Positions 23,389 through 32,961 of a DNA stretch of 64,000 nt are shown piece after piece; position 1 is the stretch's first letter, and each line of letters starts with the position of its first letter. Where the stretch lies: NCBI GenBank assembly GCA_902768125.1, contig CACXKA010000003.1:1-64000 (forward strand). Reading direction: 5' to 3'. Position numbers and translations under genes: made by a program. The DNA is from an uncultured Bacteroidales bacterium (GTDB lineage: Bacteria > Bacteroidota > Bacteroidia > Bacteroidales > Bacteroidaceae). The notes under the pieces were generated by a model. It saw only the letters and a program-made list of their open reading frames with translations, made no database searches and was not told where the DNA came from.

Positions 23389-24570
23389 ATGAAGGAATTA
23401 GCATTAAAGTATGGCTGTAACCCTAACCAGAAGCCATCACGCGTGTATATGGAGGAGGGCGAACTCCCTATCGAGGTACTGAATGGTCGTCCAGGCTACA
23501 TCAATCTGTTGGATGCTTTCAACAGTTGGCAGTTGGTAAAGGAACTGAAAGCGGCTACAGGCATGCCTTCTGCTGCTTCGTTCAAGCACGTCAGCCCAGC
23601 AGGTGCTGCTGTGGGTGCACCTCTGAGCGATACGTTGAAGAAGATTTATTTCGTGGATGACGTGAAGATTCCATTGACGCCTATTGCAACGGCGTATGCC
23701 CGTGCTCGTGGTGCGGACCGTATGTCTTCTTTTGGTGACTTCATCGCATTGTCTGACACGTGCGATGAGGCTACGGCTACCCTCATCAAGCGTGAGGTCA
23801 GCGATGGTGTCATTGCACCAGACTACACACCTGAGGCTTTGGAAATTCTGAAGGCAAAGCGTAATGGCACTTACTGCGTCATCAAGATGGACCCCAACTA
23901 TGTACCTGCTCCAATCGAGCGTAAGCAAGTGTTTGGCATCACGTTCGAGCAGGGACGTAATGAGATTGACCTGACTGGTGACAACCTCTTCGAGAACATT
24001 CCTACAGACAATAAGGACATTCCTGCTGATGCCAAGCGTGACCTCAAGATTGCGCTCATCACCCTCAAATACACTCAGTCAAATTCTGTGTGCTATGTGA
24101 AGGATGGACAGGCTATCGGTATTGGTGCAGGTCAGCAGAGCCGTATTCATTGTACACGTCTGGCTGGCAATAAGGCTGATATCTGGTGGTTGCGTCAATG
24201 TCCTAAGGTGTTGGCATTGCCATTCAAGAGTGACATCCGTCGTGCAGACCGCGATAACACCATTGATGTGTATATCGGTGATGAATATGAAGATGTGCTT
24301 CGTGAGGGTACTTGGCAGAATTTCTTCACAGAAAAGCCAGAACCTCTTACAGCAGAGGAAAAGAAGGCATGGCTTGCGCAGAACACCAACGTGTGTCTTG
24401 GCTCAGATGCATTCTTCCCCTTTGGTGACAACATTGAGCGTGCTCACAAGAGTGGTGTGCAGTATATTGCACAGGCAGGTGGTTCCGTTCGTGACGACAA
24501 TGTGATTGAGACTTGTAACAAGTACGGCATCGCTATGGCATTCACAGGCATTCGCCTCTTCCACCATTAA
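23389..24570 (+). CDS. AICAR formyltransferase-type protein (PurH-like, single domain)
   Basis: 393 residues from ATG 23389; an in-frame start at 23257 lies inside the upstream gene. It matches the AICAR transformylase half of PurH: KYGCNPNQKPSRVY, SFKHVSPAGAAVG (the KH catalytic segment), YTQSNSVCYVKDGQAIGIGA, GQQSRIHCTRLAG, DAFFPFGDN and QAGGSVRDD. The IMP cyclohydrolase half is absent. The reaction would be transfer of a formyl group from 10-formyl-tetrahydrofolate to AICAR in purine synthesis. Many Bacteroidales carry such a short form alongside full-length PurH. It is cotranscribed with two small-gap genes downstream. Confidence 0.88.
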   Translation: MKELALKYGCNPNQKPSRVYMEEGELPIEVLNGRPGYINLLDAFNSWQLVKELKAATGMPSAASFKHVSPAGAAVGAPLSDTLKKIYFVDDVKIPLTPIATAYARARGADRMSSFGDFIALSDTCDEATATLIKREVSDGVIAPDYTPEALEILKAKRNGTYCVIKMDPNYVPAPIERKQVFGITFEQGRNEIDLTGDNLFENIPTDNKDIPADAKRDLKIALITLKYTQSNSVCYVKDGQAIGIGAGQQSRIHCTRLAGNKADIWWLRQCPKVLALPFKSDIRRADRDNTIDVYIGDEYEDVLREGTWQNFFTEKPEPLTAEEKKAWLAQNTNVCLGSDAFFPFGDNIERAHKSGVQYIAQAGGSVRDDNVIETCNKYGIAMAFTGIRLFHH

Positions 24571-24573
24571 TCT

Positions 24574-24783
24574 ATGGCTTCAGATAATGAAATCCAGTAT
24601 GCCATCATGAATGGCATCAACTTTGGTAAGGCAAAGAGCGAGAAGAAGGAAGACCCTAACAAAGTCAAGACGAAGGCTCGCAAGAAGGCTTACCAGACAG
24701 GTTCCCATAAATCGGGTGCGGCAAAGCATAAGGCAGAAATACGTCAACGTGTAAAGAACCGTGCCTCCCAACGCAAGGGATAA
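24574..24783 (+). CDS. small basic protein, 69 aa
   Basis: It starts three bases after the formyltransferase stop and ends directly before the next ATG, so it sits in an operon. The sequence is Lys-rich and of low complexity (KAKSEKKEDPNKVKTKARKK, then KHKAEIRQRVKNRASQRKG), with a short hydrophobic N-terminus (IQYAIMNGINF). Such composition fits an RNA- or ribosome-associated protein, but no family was recognised. Confidence 0.6.
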   Translation: MASDNEIQYAIMNGINFGKAKSEKKEDPNKVKTKARKKAYQTGSHKSGAAKHKAEIRQRVKNRASQRKG

Positions 24784-25968
24784 ATGATTGGGCGTTGGTG
24801 CATCCTCCTATGTTTACTGCTCAGTGTGATTGCTTGTAAAGACTCATCGTCAGGCAATCATGCCGAGCAGTCTCCTTATAGGTCCAACGCTTCTGATACC
24901 AATCCTCATTTCGATTTGCCAGACATTCAGCAGAACGGTGAACTGATTGTTCTGACGCTTTATGGTCCTGAGAGTTACTTTGACTTTAGGGGAGAGGACT
25001 TCGGCGTTCAGTTTATGATTGCTCGTCAATACGCTAAGAGCATCGGCGTGAGCATCCGTGTGGATGTGTCTCGTAATCAGCGTGATTTGATTCAAAAATT
25101 GCAGAAAGGGGAGGGCGACTTCATTGCCTTTCAGGTGGATCGGGCAGACTCTCTTTCTTCTTTGTTGGACTATGTGGGCGAGAAGGAACTGTTCACGTTT
25201 ATGGATAGTCTTTCCTTGCAGCGGAAGGACACATCTCTTCGTCCGAGAGCGCATGCGGCATGGGCAGTTCGTAAAGATTCTCCGCTTTTGTCAGCCTCCC
25301 TCTCTCAATGGATGACAGCCCATCAGAAAGACTTTTTCGATTACACCACCATCAAGATTAAATCGAGCAGCGGACGCACTTATGTACCTCGCCGTAAAGT
25401 TGCTTCGCCCATTCTCAATGCTGCACGTGGACAGATATCGCAGTATGATGACCTATTCAAGAAGTATGCCATTCAGTGTAAGTGGGATTGGCGATTGATG
25501 GCAGCACAGGCGTATCAAGAATCCGCTTTCGACCCACAGGCAGTTTCATATATGGGTGCGATGGGCTTGATGCAGTTGATGCCTGGTACGGCGCGTGATG
25601 TGGGTGTGTCCCAGTCAGAGGTGTTTGTGCCAGAACGCAATGTGCAGGGAGCCTCCAAACTCATCAACCAACTCAACACTCACTATGCTTTCATCAGCAA
25701 TGCAGACGAGCGCCTCAACTTCATCCTTGCTGCCTACAATGCGGGTCCTGGCCATGTGGATGATGCTCGTGCCTTGGCGAAGAAATATGGCAAGAACCCG
25801 AATGTGTGGTTGGGCAATGTGGATGCCTTTGTGCTCAAGATGAGCGATTCACAATACTATAACCAGCCAGAAGTCAAGTATGGCTATTTCCGTGGTGGTG
25901 AGACTTACGACTATGTCAACAGCATTCGTGCTCGTTGGAACGAATACAAGAAGAAGATTCGGAATTGA
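24784..25968 (+). CDS. MltF-like lytic transglycosylase lipoprotein
   Basis: 394 residues. There is a lipobox LSVIAC (Cys18). Residues about 50-205 look like a periplasmic solute-binding fold (NGELIVLTLYGPESYFDFRG). Residues 235-360 form the SLT domain: QAYQESAFDPQAVSYMGAMG with the catalytic Glu246, LMQLMPGTARDVGV and ILAAYNAGPGHV. This is the MltF layout: it cleaves peptidoglycan glycan strands at the envelope, with the N-terminal domain modulating activity. It begins one base after the previous stop codon. A strong terminator follows. Confidence 0.9.
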   Translation: MIGRWCILLCLLLSVIACKDSSSGNHAEQSPYRSNASDTNPHFDLPDIQQNGELIVLTLYGPESYFDFRGEDFGVQFMIARQYAKSIGVSIRVDVSRNQRDLIQKLQKGEGDFIAFQVDRADSLSSLLDYVGEKELFTFMDSLSLQRKDTSLRPRAHAAWAVRKDSPLLSASLSQWMTAHQKDFFDYTTIKIKSSSGRTYVPRRKVASPILNAARGQISQYDDLFKKYAIQCKWDWRLMAAQAYQESAFDPQAVSYMGAMGLMQLMPGTARDVGVSQSEVFVPERNVQGASKLINQLNTHYAFISNADERLNFILAAYNAGPGHVDDARALAKKYGKNPNVWLGNVDAFVLKMSDSQYYNQPEVKYGYFRGGETYDYVNSIRARWNEYKKKIRN

Positions 25969-25972
25969 GAAA

Positions 25973-26010
25973 AAAAGGAGAAGGACCTCGTGTGAGATAC
26001 TTCTCCTTTT
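25973..26010 (+). terminator. intrinsic terminator after the transglycosylase operon
   Basis: AAAAGGAGAAG pairs exactly with CTTCTCCTTTT across 16 bases; T-rich on the plus strand. Confidence 0.85.
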
Positions 26011-26057
26011 ACTTTTTGTGAGTCATTCAAACTGCGAAGTTTGAGAGTCATGTGTTT

Positions 26058-27632
26058 TTAGCGGGTTTCCATTTCTTCGGTCATGTCTATCTCTTCACCT
26101 TTGGAATCGACAAACTTGTATTGAAGGAAACCAAGTTCTTGACTCGGATAAATCTTCACACCAAAGCCGTAGGTCAACTGCCATTTGAGATAGAGGCTGA
26201 TGAGTCCTTTGGTGATGTAAGCTTCCACGTACGGATTGACGTAGAGTTTGAATCGTTTCTGACCAAGATTGTTGACAAGATAATCGATTTTGTTCTCCAA
26301 CGTTTCAGTGAACAGGATGGATGGTTTGACGATTCCCTTGCCGAAGCAAGTGGGACAAACTTCCTCCACGTGCATGTCCATTGCTGGACGGACGCGCTGT
26401 CGGGTGATCTGCATGAGTCCGAACTTGCTCAATGGCAGGATGTTGTGACGGGCACGGTCGCTCTTCATGATTTGTGTCATGTGTTCGTAGAGCTTCTGGT
26501 TGTGTTCCGCGCTGTCCATGTCGATAAAATCGACTACGATAATGCCACCCATATCGCGCAGTCGTAATTGACGAGCCAATTCTTCGGCTGCTTCCATGTT
26601 CACGGCAAAAGCATTCTCCTCTTGATTGTCGAGTCCGCGGTTGCGGTTCCCTGAATTGACATCCACCACGTGGAGTGCCTCAGTGTGCTCGATGATGAGG
26701 TAGGCGCCATGCTTGAAACTGACTGTCCTCCCAAGTCCCGACTTGATCTGTTTGGTTACTCCGAAGTTGTCGAAGATGGGGACGTTGCCTTTGTAGAGCT
26801 TGACAATCGATTCTCTTTCTGGTGCAATGAGGCTGACGTATCGCTTCACTTCCTTGAAGACATCCTCGTTGTTGACGTGGATACTTTCGTAGGATGGATT
26901 GAAGAGGTCACGCAGCATGGAGACGGTGCGGCCAGTTTCCTCGTGTGCAAGTACTGGCAGACTTGTAGATTTTTGAATCTTCCCGATGCAATCGTTCCAA
27001 GACTCGACGAGCAGGCTCATCTCATTGTTCAGTTCAGCGGCGCGTTTTCCTTCTGCCACTGTGCGGACGATTACTCCGAAGTTTCTGGGCTTAATGCTCT
27101 GAATGAGTTGTTTCAGGCGTGCGCGTTCCTCTTTTGACTTGATTTTTGAGCTGACATTCACCTTGTCGTCAAAGGGAATGAGGACGATGTAGCGTCCTGC
27201 AAAAGAGATTTCCGCTGTCAGTCGGGGACCTTTGGTATTGATGGGTTCTTTGGTGATTTGCACCATCACTTCCTGTCCCAGTTCGAGCACGTCTTGAATG
27301 CTTCCCACTTTCTCCAGCGATGACTGATTGGCAGCCTTTGCCATAGGTGCAAGCTTTCGGCGGTCGCTTACCACCTGCTTCACGTATTTCTCCAGAGAGA
27401 GAAAATGTTTGCCTAAATCTTGGTAGTGCAGAAATGCTTCGCGTTCATGACCCACATCGACGAAACATGCATTGAGTGCCGGCATGATTTTCTTCACTTT
27501 CGCGGCGTAGATGTTGCCAACGGAGTACTTACTGTCCTGACCTTCCTTTTGGAACTCAACGAGCTTTTGGTCTTCGAGCAGGGCAATGGTCACTTCCTTT
27601 GGCTGAGCATCGATGATAAGTTCGCTGGTCAT
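26058..27632 (-). CDS. rng: ribonuclease G (Rne/Rng family)
   Basis: 524 residues, typical of RNase G. An N-terminal S1-type domain (about 35-130: KYSVGNIYAAKVKKIMPALN, CFVDVGHEREAFLHYQDL) is followed by the RNase H-like catalytic region with GGIIVVDFIDMDS (metal-binding Asp) and the Zn-link CPTCFGKG (about 430). It cuts single-stranded RNA 5' of AU-rich sites, in rRNA maturation and mRNA decay. It lacks the long C-terminal scaffold of RNase E. It lies 140 bases after a tiny basic ribosomal-type gene on the same strand, a pairing common in Bacteroidetes. Confidence 0.93.
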   Translation of the reverse strand: MTSELIIDAQPKEVTIALLEDQKLVEFQKEGQDSKYSVGNIYAAKVKKIMPALNACFVDVGHEREAFLHYQDLGKHFLSLEKYVKQVVSDRRKLAPMAKAANQSSLEKVGSIQDVLELGQEVMVQITKEPINTKGPRLTAEISFAGRYIVLIPFDDKVNVSSKIKSKEERARLKQLIQSIKPRNFGVIVRTVAEGKRAAELNNEMSLLVESWNDCIGKIQKSTSLPVLAHEETGRTVSMLRDLFNPSYESIHVNNEDVFKEVKRYVSLIAPERESIVKLYKGNVPIFDNFGVTKQIKSGLGRTVSFKHGAYLIIEHTEALHVVDVNSGNRNRGLDNQEENAFAVNMEAAEELARQLRLRDMGGIIVVDFIDMDSAEHNQKLYEHMTQIMKSDRARHNILPLSKFGLMQITRQRVRPAMDMHVEEVCPTCFGKGIVKPSILFTETLENKIDYLVNNLGQKRFKLYVNPYVEAYITKGLISLYLKWQLTYGFGVKIYPSQELGFLQYKFVDSKGEEIDMTEEMETR

Positions 27633-27772
27633 TTTTGCTACCGTTTAAGTATTAGGTTGTTGTTGTACAGAAAAAGAACAAACCTCGTCATGCACCCTTT
27701 TGAGAGGATGGTTCATTTCAGGGTCTGTTCTTTGTTCTGACGCTGACAAGATTGGAATAAAGTTTCTCAACT

Positions 27773-27862
27773 TTACTTGCTCTTGTGGCGATTCTTTCTC
27801 AGTCTCTTCTTACGTTTGTGAGTAGAGATCTTGTGTCTTTTCTTCTTCTTACCGTTTGGCAT
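27773..27862 (-). CDS. 29-residue basic protein, COX24/AURKAIP1-type
   Basis: MPNGKKKKRHKISTHKRKKR followed by LRKNRHKSK. 18 of 29 residues are Lys, Arg or His. This matches the short AURKAIP1/COX24-like proteins that are conserved in Bacteroidetes just upstream of RNase G and are taken to be ribosome-associated. A TAAATTTG promoter box on its strand lies at 27955-27948. Confidence 0.85.
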   Translation of the reverse strand: MPNGKKKKRHKISTHKRKKRLRKNRHKSK

Positions 27863-28031
27863 AGTTGTTGAAAATTAAGTTGTTTATAATCTTGTTTGTT
27901 GTTGTCTTTGGGTGGGTCTGAAGTTTGCCTCAAACCCATTCGGAGTGCAAATTTAGTTCTTTTTCTTGAATGTAGGAAATTTTTATCATCGAAAATGTAG
28001 ATGTTGTGATGATTTTGTCAGTAAAAAGCCT

Positions 28032-28039
28032 TAAATTTG
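28032..28039 (+). promoter_or_regulatory. -7 box that decides the DUF3078 start
   Basis: TAAATTTG ends one base before an ATG at 28041. Transcription should begin near 28045, so that ATG would be lost or leaderless, and the ATG at 28062 is the likely start. Confidence 0.55.
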
Positions 28040-28061
28040 CATGAAATATGAAGTTATATGT

Positions 28062-29420
28062 ATGAATAAATACCTGTTTCCGCTTTTATTTGTCATGATA
28101 TTTCTGGGCTCTTTTCAGGCTTCGGCACAACGTTCGGAAAGTGCTGCAGCTTATTCCAGAGAGGCTTCTGCCATCGTGTCAAAATACAAGAAAGAATTGA
28201 CTCAGATTCGCAAGAATGTGGCAGATGTCGAGCCTGATTCGGCAGAGAAACCCATGTCACCTTATCTGTTCAGACTGTTGGGTCCTGGTGTCTATTATCG
28301 TTCGGTCACGGAAGACAAACTAAAGATGGATTATACGCTGCCAGGTGCGAATACTTCCATTCAATCAACGGGTTTGATGGATGAATATCGCAGAATCAAC
28401 ACCTCTATTGACGAGGTGCTGTTTGAGGCTTATGCAGAGCATCCAGAGCGTTTTCATTATCATGACAGACAGATTGCAGCAGAGACTTCTGTTTCCCCTG
28501 CCTCTGCGATGGAAACCAAGGCAGAGGATTTGGCCTCTATCTATAATAAGGTGGAAGAAATCAAGGATGTAGCACAGGTGGTGGATAGTGTCGAAGTGGA
28601 TCTTCAAATCAAGAAACCCAACTTCTGGACAACCACAGGAAAGTTCTCCTTGCAGTTCACCCAGAACTACTTCTCCGAAAATTGGTACAAGGGTGGTAAC
28701 AACAATGTGACCTTGCTGTCCAATCTGGTGTTGGAAGCAAAATACGACGATCAGAAACGTGTGCAATGGGACAACAAACTCGACCTCCGTCTGGGCTTCG
28801 TCACTGCCACGTCTGACTCCATCCATCGCTATCTGACCAACAACGATAAGATCTACCTCTTCTCGAAACTCGGCATCAAGGCTGCCAAGAACTGGTTCTA
28901 TACGGTCTCTTTTGAAGCGAACTCGCAGTTCCTGCCAGGTCATAAGGCAAATGACCGCCGCACTTATTCCAAGTTTATGGCTCCTTTGGATGTTTACGTA
29001 TCTTTGGGTATGGACTGGAAACCCAAGTTCAAGAATGGAAACACTTTCTCCTTGGCTCTTCTTCCTTTATCGTATAAGATGCGTTACATCACCGATGATG
29101 AAGAAGCCATTCATGCCTCCTACAATATGCGAGGCAAGGACTTCCAACAGGATTTCGGTTCGAAGATCGAGTTCAACTCGAAAATCAAGATTGTGAAGGA
29201 CTTTACATGGAAATGTCGCTTCTACTACTTCACCTCTTACGAATACGTGGAGTCGGAAATGGAGAACGTCCTTTCCTTCCAGTTCAACAAATACATCTCC
29301 AGCGAGGTCTATACTCTTTGGCGCTTCGATGACAACAGAAGCCGAAAGTATTACGATGACACTCTCGGCTTCTTCCAGTTTAAGGAGTATTTCACGTTAG
29401 GCCTTGCCTATAACTTCTAA
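28062..29420 (+). CDS. DUF3078 outer-membrane-type protein
   Basis: 452 residues from 28062 with signal peptide MNKYLFPLLFVMIFLGSFQA. The C-terminal half has the DUF3078 signature: WTTTGKFSLQFTQNYFSENW, then YKGGNNNVTLLSN, with alternating hydrophobic strands ending in a terminal aromatic (GLAYNF), as in beta-barrel outer-membrane proteins. The N-terminal half (about 25-175) is helical and variable. Function unknown. It is convergent with the GH13 gene, overlapping by four bases. Confidence 0.8.
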   Translation: MNKYLFPLLFVMIFLGSFQASAQRSESAAAYSREASAIVSKYKKELTQIRKNVADVEPDSAEKPMSPYLFRLLGPGVYYRSVTEDKLKMDYTLPGANTSIQSTGLMDEYRRINTSIDEVLFEAYAEHPERFHYHDRQIAAETSVSPASAMETKAEDLASIYNKVEEIKDVAQVVDSVEVDLQIKKPNFWTTTGKFSLQFTQNYFSENWYKGGNNNVTLLSNLVLEAKYDDQKRVQWDNKLDLRLGFVTATSDSIHRYLTNNDKIYLFSKLGIKAAKNWFYTVSFEANSQFLPGHKANDRRTYSKFMAPLDVYVSLGMDWKPKFKNGNTFSLALLPLSYKMRYITDDEEAIHASYNMRGKDFQQDFGSKIEFNSKIKIVKDFTWKCRFYYFTSYEYVESEMENVLSFQFNKYISSEVYTLWRFDDNRSRKYYDDTLGFFQFKEYFTLGLAYNF

Positions 29421-31105
29421 AATTTGAATCTCAGCACCTTGCCTCCGTTGGCAGGGATTTCCAGATAGAGGGTGCCGTCAGGGATGAGCACCTTCTTCTC
29501 TTTCTTACCCGTCAGAAGATCCTTGCATTCACGTTCTTGGTCGCTGACAGGAATATCGAGACATTCAAATGCATGGGCAGGAATCTTCACCCATGAACGG
29601 GCAGGCTGGTCATCAAAGTTGGCGATGACAAGAATCAGCTCCTTGTCCTTCTTTCTGAGGAAGGCAAACTGACGGTGCTCGTTCATACCTTGATTGTAGT
29701 TCACGTACATGACATCGAAGAACAATCCTTCGCGGATAGCTTTCTCTGTGTTGCAGATGTTCAGCACCTTGGTATAGAACTTCTGCAAATCCTTCTCTTC
29801 CTTCGAAAGCAATGTGCCGTCAAACTTGTTGTTGTTCCTCCAACGACGGATGAGGTCAATCGTCCAATAGTCGAAAATGGTGGTGCGACCGTCCTGTCCG
29901 CTGAATCCCTCTGAGTACATACCTTGTTCACCCAACTCCTGACCGAAGTAAATCATCATGGGGTTGGTGTTCATCAAGGCGCTGACGAGTAGGGCTGGCT
30001 TTCCTTTCTCTGCATTGCCAGCAAAGAATCTGGAGGCAATACGTTGCTCATCGTGATTCTCGAGGAAGTTGAGCATGTGGCTCTGGATGTCGTTGACACT
30101 CTGCCAAGCTCCTGTGATGCTTGTGGCGGTGTTGCCGCCCATCACGGAACGGATGGTGTCGTACAGACCCACTTTGTCGTAGAGGTAATCAAAGTGTCCA
30201 CGATAGATGTAATCTCTGTATTCGTGTGGATTATACACCTCAGCGATGAAGAGAATCTCGGGGTATTTTTCCTTGATCTGTGGAATCACCCATCCCCAGA
30301 AATCACAAGGCACCATCTCTGCCATATCGCAACGGAAACCATCGATGCCCTTGCTTGCCCAGAACAAAAGGATGTCTCGCATCTTAATCCATGTGTTGGG
30401 TGTGGAAGGACAGAAGATGAGTTGGCGGTTTCCTTGATAGTCAACGCCATAGTTGAGCTTCACTGTCTCATACCAGTCGTTCTGGCTCACCCAAGGGGTG
30501 AAGCAGTCATTGCCCGTCACTTTGGTAGGCATCTCCACATAGTCACCCAATTCATCGTCATGCAGAGAGAAGTTGGGCGAGAACTGCGTGTAAGGCAAAT
30601 AGTAGAAGTTGTTGGCAGGATGGAAAGCCTCCGTCTTGTCATCGTCTTCTCCAAGGTCACGCACACCCTCAGGTTTGGCATCCGAATGATACTGACGTGC
30701 CACGTGGTTGGGCACAAAGTCGATAATCATCTTCAAGTCAGCCTTGTGGGTGCGCATGATGAGCTTCTCAAACTCCTTCATGCGTTCAGGCACCTTGGTG
30801 GCAAGGTCGGGGTCAATGTCGTAGTAGTCCTTGATGGCATACGGACTTCCTGCGTTACCTTTCACAACGGCAGGGTGGTCACGCTGGATGCCATACTGCG
30901 TGTAGTCACTCTTGGTGGCATGCTCAATGAGACCTGTGTACCAGACGTGAGTGGCACCCAACTTCTTGATTTCAGCCAAAGCTGCACCAGTGAAGTCTGC
31001 CATCTTGCCACATCCATTCTCCTTCTTGGTACCGTTGCTCACATTCTTGTTGGCGTTGGCTCCGAAAAGGCGTGTGAAGACTTGATAGATGATTAGTTTT
31101 TCCAT
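29417..31105 (-). CDS. GH13 alpha-amylase family glycosidase
   Basis: 562 residues with no signal peptide, so cytoplasmic. Conserved GH13 regions: MIIDFVPNHVA (region I), GFRCDMAE (region II, nucleophile Asp near 289), FIAEVYNP (region III, acid/base Glu near 315) and NFLENHDEQRIA (region IV). The region between I and II is long (about 120 residues, with NNFYYLPYTQFSPNF). It probably acts on alpha-glucosidic oligosaccharides or trehalose-like substrates taken up by the cell; exact specificity is not readable. It follows fabD but is separated from it by a terminator. Confidence 0.88.
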   Translation of the reverse strand: MEKLIIYQVFTRLFGANANKNVSNGTKKENGCGKMADFTGAALAEIKKLGATHVWYTGLIEHATKSDYTQYGIQRDHPAVVKGNAGSPYAIKDYYDIDPDLATKVPERMKEFEKLIMRTHKADLKMIIDFVPNHVARQYHSDAKPEGVRDLGEDDDKTEAFHPANNFYYLPYTQFSPNFSLHDDELGDYVEMPTKVTGNDCFTPWVSQNDWYETVKLNYGVDYQGNRQLIFCPSTPNTWIKMRDILLFWASKGIDGFRCDMAEMVPCDFWGWVIPQIKEKYPEILFIAEVYNPHEYRDYIYRGHFDYLYDKVGLYDTIRSVMGGNTATSITGAWQSVNDIQSHMLNFLENHDEQRIASRFFAGNAEKGKPALLVSALMNTNPMMIYFGQELGEQGMYSEGFSGQDGRTTIFDYWTIDLIRRWRNNNKFDGTLLSKEEKDLQKFYTKVLNICNTEKAIREGLFFDVMYVNYNQGMNEHRQFAFLRKKDKELILVIANFDDQPARSWVKIPAHAFECLDIPVSDQERECKDLLTGKKEKKVLIPDGTLYLEIPANGGKVLRFKF

Positions 31106-31128
31106 TTTGTGTTATGGTGATAAAAGAC

Positions 31129-31173
31129 AAAAGGTCACAGGTGATGGCAGATGCCATTGACCCATGACCTTTT
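31129..31173 (-). terminator. intrinsic terminator after fabD
   Basis: AAAAGGTCA pairs with TGACCTTTT, with an inner ATGGCA/TGCCAT stem. Located between the fabD stop and the GH13 start on the minus strand. Confidence 0.8.
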
Positions 31174-31185
31174 TGTTGTTATTGA

Positions 31186-32073
31186 TTAAGCGATTCCGTG
31201 AGCAGTCACGTTGCGGTCAATCTTGGCAATCATGCCCTGAAGTGCCTTGCCAGGACCACACTCTGTGAAGTCAGTTGCACCAGCGGCAATCATAGCCTGC
31301 ACCTCGTAAGTCCACTTCACAGGAGCTGTCAACTGAGCGATGAGGTTCTGCTTGATTTCCTCAGGGTTGGTGTGAGCCTTTGCGTCCACGTTCTGATAAA
31401 CGGGGCACTTAGGCGTAGAGAACGTGGTAGCCTCGATAGCTGCCTGCAACTCGTCCTTGGCTGGCTGCATGAGAGGGGAGTGGAAAGCACCACCTACAGG
31501 GAGTGGGAGTGCACGCTTTGCACCAGCTGCCTTCATGGCTTCGCAAGCCTCATTGATGGCATCCACATTACCAGAAATCACCAGCTGACCAGGGTTGTTG
31601 TAGTTGGCAGGAACCACGATGTTGCCTGGCTTGGAGATAGAAGCGCAGATCTCTTCAATCTGAGCGTCCTCAAGACCAATGATGGCAGCCATTGTGGAAG
31701 GAGCAGCTTCGCAAGCCTTCTGCATGGCCTGAGCACGCTTGGAAACGAGCTTGAGACCGTCCTCGAAAGACAGCGCACCTGCTGCAACGAGTGCTGAGAA
31801 CTCACCCAGAGAGTGACCACCTACCATGTCTGCGTCAAATGCGTCGCCCAGACAGATAGCTGAAATAACAGAGTGGAGGAACACGGCTGGCTGAGTGACC
31901 TTTGTCTGCTTCAGCTCTTCTGCTGTACCTTCAAACATGATTTTGGTGATGTCGAAGCCAAGGATTTCGTTGGCTTTGTCAAAAAGTTCCTTCGCCTTTG
32001 GATTGGTGTCATAGAGGTCTTTGCCCATTCCTGTGAACTGAGCGCCCTGACCAGGGAATACAAATGCTTTCAT
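31186..32073 (-). CDS. fabD: malonyl-CoA:ACP transacylase
   Basis: 295 residues from ATG 32073; a start nine codons upstream lacks support. FPGQGAQFTGMG at the N-terminus, GHSLGEF with the nucleophile Ser88, and GGAFHSPLM with the catalytic His near 198 define FabD. It moves malonyl groups from CoA to acyl carrier protein in fatty-acid synthesis. It lies 73 bases downstream of rplT on the same strand. No other fab genes are in the window. Confidence 0.95.
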   Translation of the reverse strand: MKAFVFPGQGAQFTGMGKDLYDTNPKAKELFDKANEILGFDITKIMFEGTAEELKQTKVTQPAVFLHSVISAICLGDAFDADMVGGHSLGEFSALVAAGALSFEDGLKLVSKRAQAMQKACEAAPSTMAAIIGLEDAQIEEICASISKPGNIVVPANYNNPGQLVISGNVDAINEACEAMKAAGAKRALPLPVGGAFHSPLMQPAKDELQAAIEATTFSTPKCPVYQNVDAKAHTNPEEIKQNLIAQLTAPVKWTYEVQAMIAAGATDFTECGPGKALQGMIAKIDRNVTAHGIA

Positions 32074-32146
32074 GTCTTTTGATTTTAATGATAAAAGCAC
32101 CTTCCTGCAATGAGAAAGATGCTTTATTTTAGTAACTAATGTTGAT

Positions 32147-32491
32147 TTACTTTACCTTCTCAACGATAGCCTTGAATGCCTCTGCGTTGTGTACTGCGAG
32201 GTATGCAAGAGTCTTACGGTTGAGGTCGATGCCTGCCTTGTGGAGTGCGCCGATGAACTGAGAGTAAGAAAGACCCTCTGCACGAGCGGCTGCGTTGATA
32301 CGCTGGATCCAGAGAGCACGGAACTCACGCTTCTTGCGACGACGGTCTGCAAATGCATAAGTGAGGCCCTTCTCGTAGGCGTTTTTAGCAACGGTCCAGA
32401 CGTTCTTGCGAGCACCGAACTGACCTTTTACGCGCTTCAAAATCTTCTTGCGGCGAGCGCGTGATGCAACATGATTTACTGATCTTGGCAT
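32147..32491 (-). CDS. rplT: 50S ribosomal protein L20
   Basis: 114 residues, very basic: [20 protein letters not shown], then [20 protein letters not shown]-like, as in L20. It binds 23S rRNA early in large-subunit assembly and in many bacteria represses its own operon. Last of the infC-rpmI-rplT set. Confidence 0.97.
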   Translation of the reverse strand: MPRSVNHVASRARRKKILKRVKGQFGARKNVWTVAKNAYEKGLTYAFADRRRKKREFRALWIQRINAAARAEGLSYSQFIGALHKAGIDLNRKTLAYLAVHNAEAFKAIVEKVK

Positions 32492-32652
32492 AATTTTGTT
32501 TGCTTTTTGAATGTTAGCGACGTTCTCTGACGTTCTTTTGTTTGGCTAACGATTCGATTAAACTTTTTGTTGATTACTTACTGTTGGTTGTTCTCTCGAA
32601 CTTGTGAGGTTACCTCTTTGCAAGAGGTGTTGGTCACAAAACGGGAATCAGC

Positions 32653-32850
32653 TTAGCGGAGTGCGAGGCAATCGAGAACTTGCTTGCGGTTTGCCTTTAC
32701 GACAATTGTGCTGTGGTCAAGATTTCTCTTCTGCTTCTTAGTCTTCTTAGTCAAGATGTGACTGTGATAAGCATGCTGACGCTTGATTTTTCCCGTACCA
32801 GTAAGCTTGAAACGCTTTTTGGCTGCGCCCTTAGTTTTAATTTTTGGCAT
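32653..32850 (-). CDS. rpmI: 50S ribosomal protein L35
   Basis: 65 residues: [20 protein letters not shown] and [20 protein letters not shown] are diagnostic of L35. It lies between infC and rplT as in most bacteria. The 160 bases to rplT and 111 bases to infC are longer than usual, and the infC-rpmI gap carries GTTAAAGG repeats. Confidence 0.97.
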   Translation of the reverse strand: MPKIKTKGAAKKRFKLTGTGKIKRQHAYHSHILTKKTKKQKRNLDHSTIVVKANRKQVLDCLALR

Positions 32851-32916
32851 TTTTTTATGTATTTAATTATTAATAATGTGTGGCAACGCATATACCAAGG
32901 CGTTACGCACTTCTTT

Positions 32917-32957
32917 TTCTTTAACCCTTAACCTTTAACCTATAACCTTTAACCGTT
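32917..32957. repeat. TTTAACC repeat between infC and rpmI
   Basis: AACCCTTAACCTTTAACCTA and further TAACCTTTAACC words, about 7-10 bp apart. The same word family occurs at 1848-1945, 10260-10310 and 12450-12480. Here it sits inside an essential operon. Confidence 0.7.
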
Positions 32958-32961
32958 ACCA

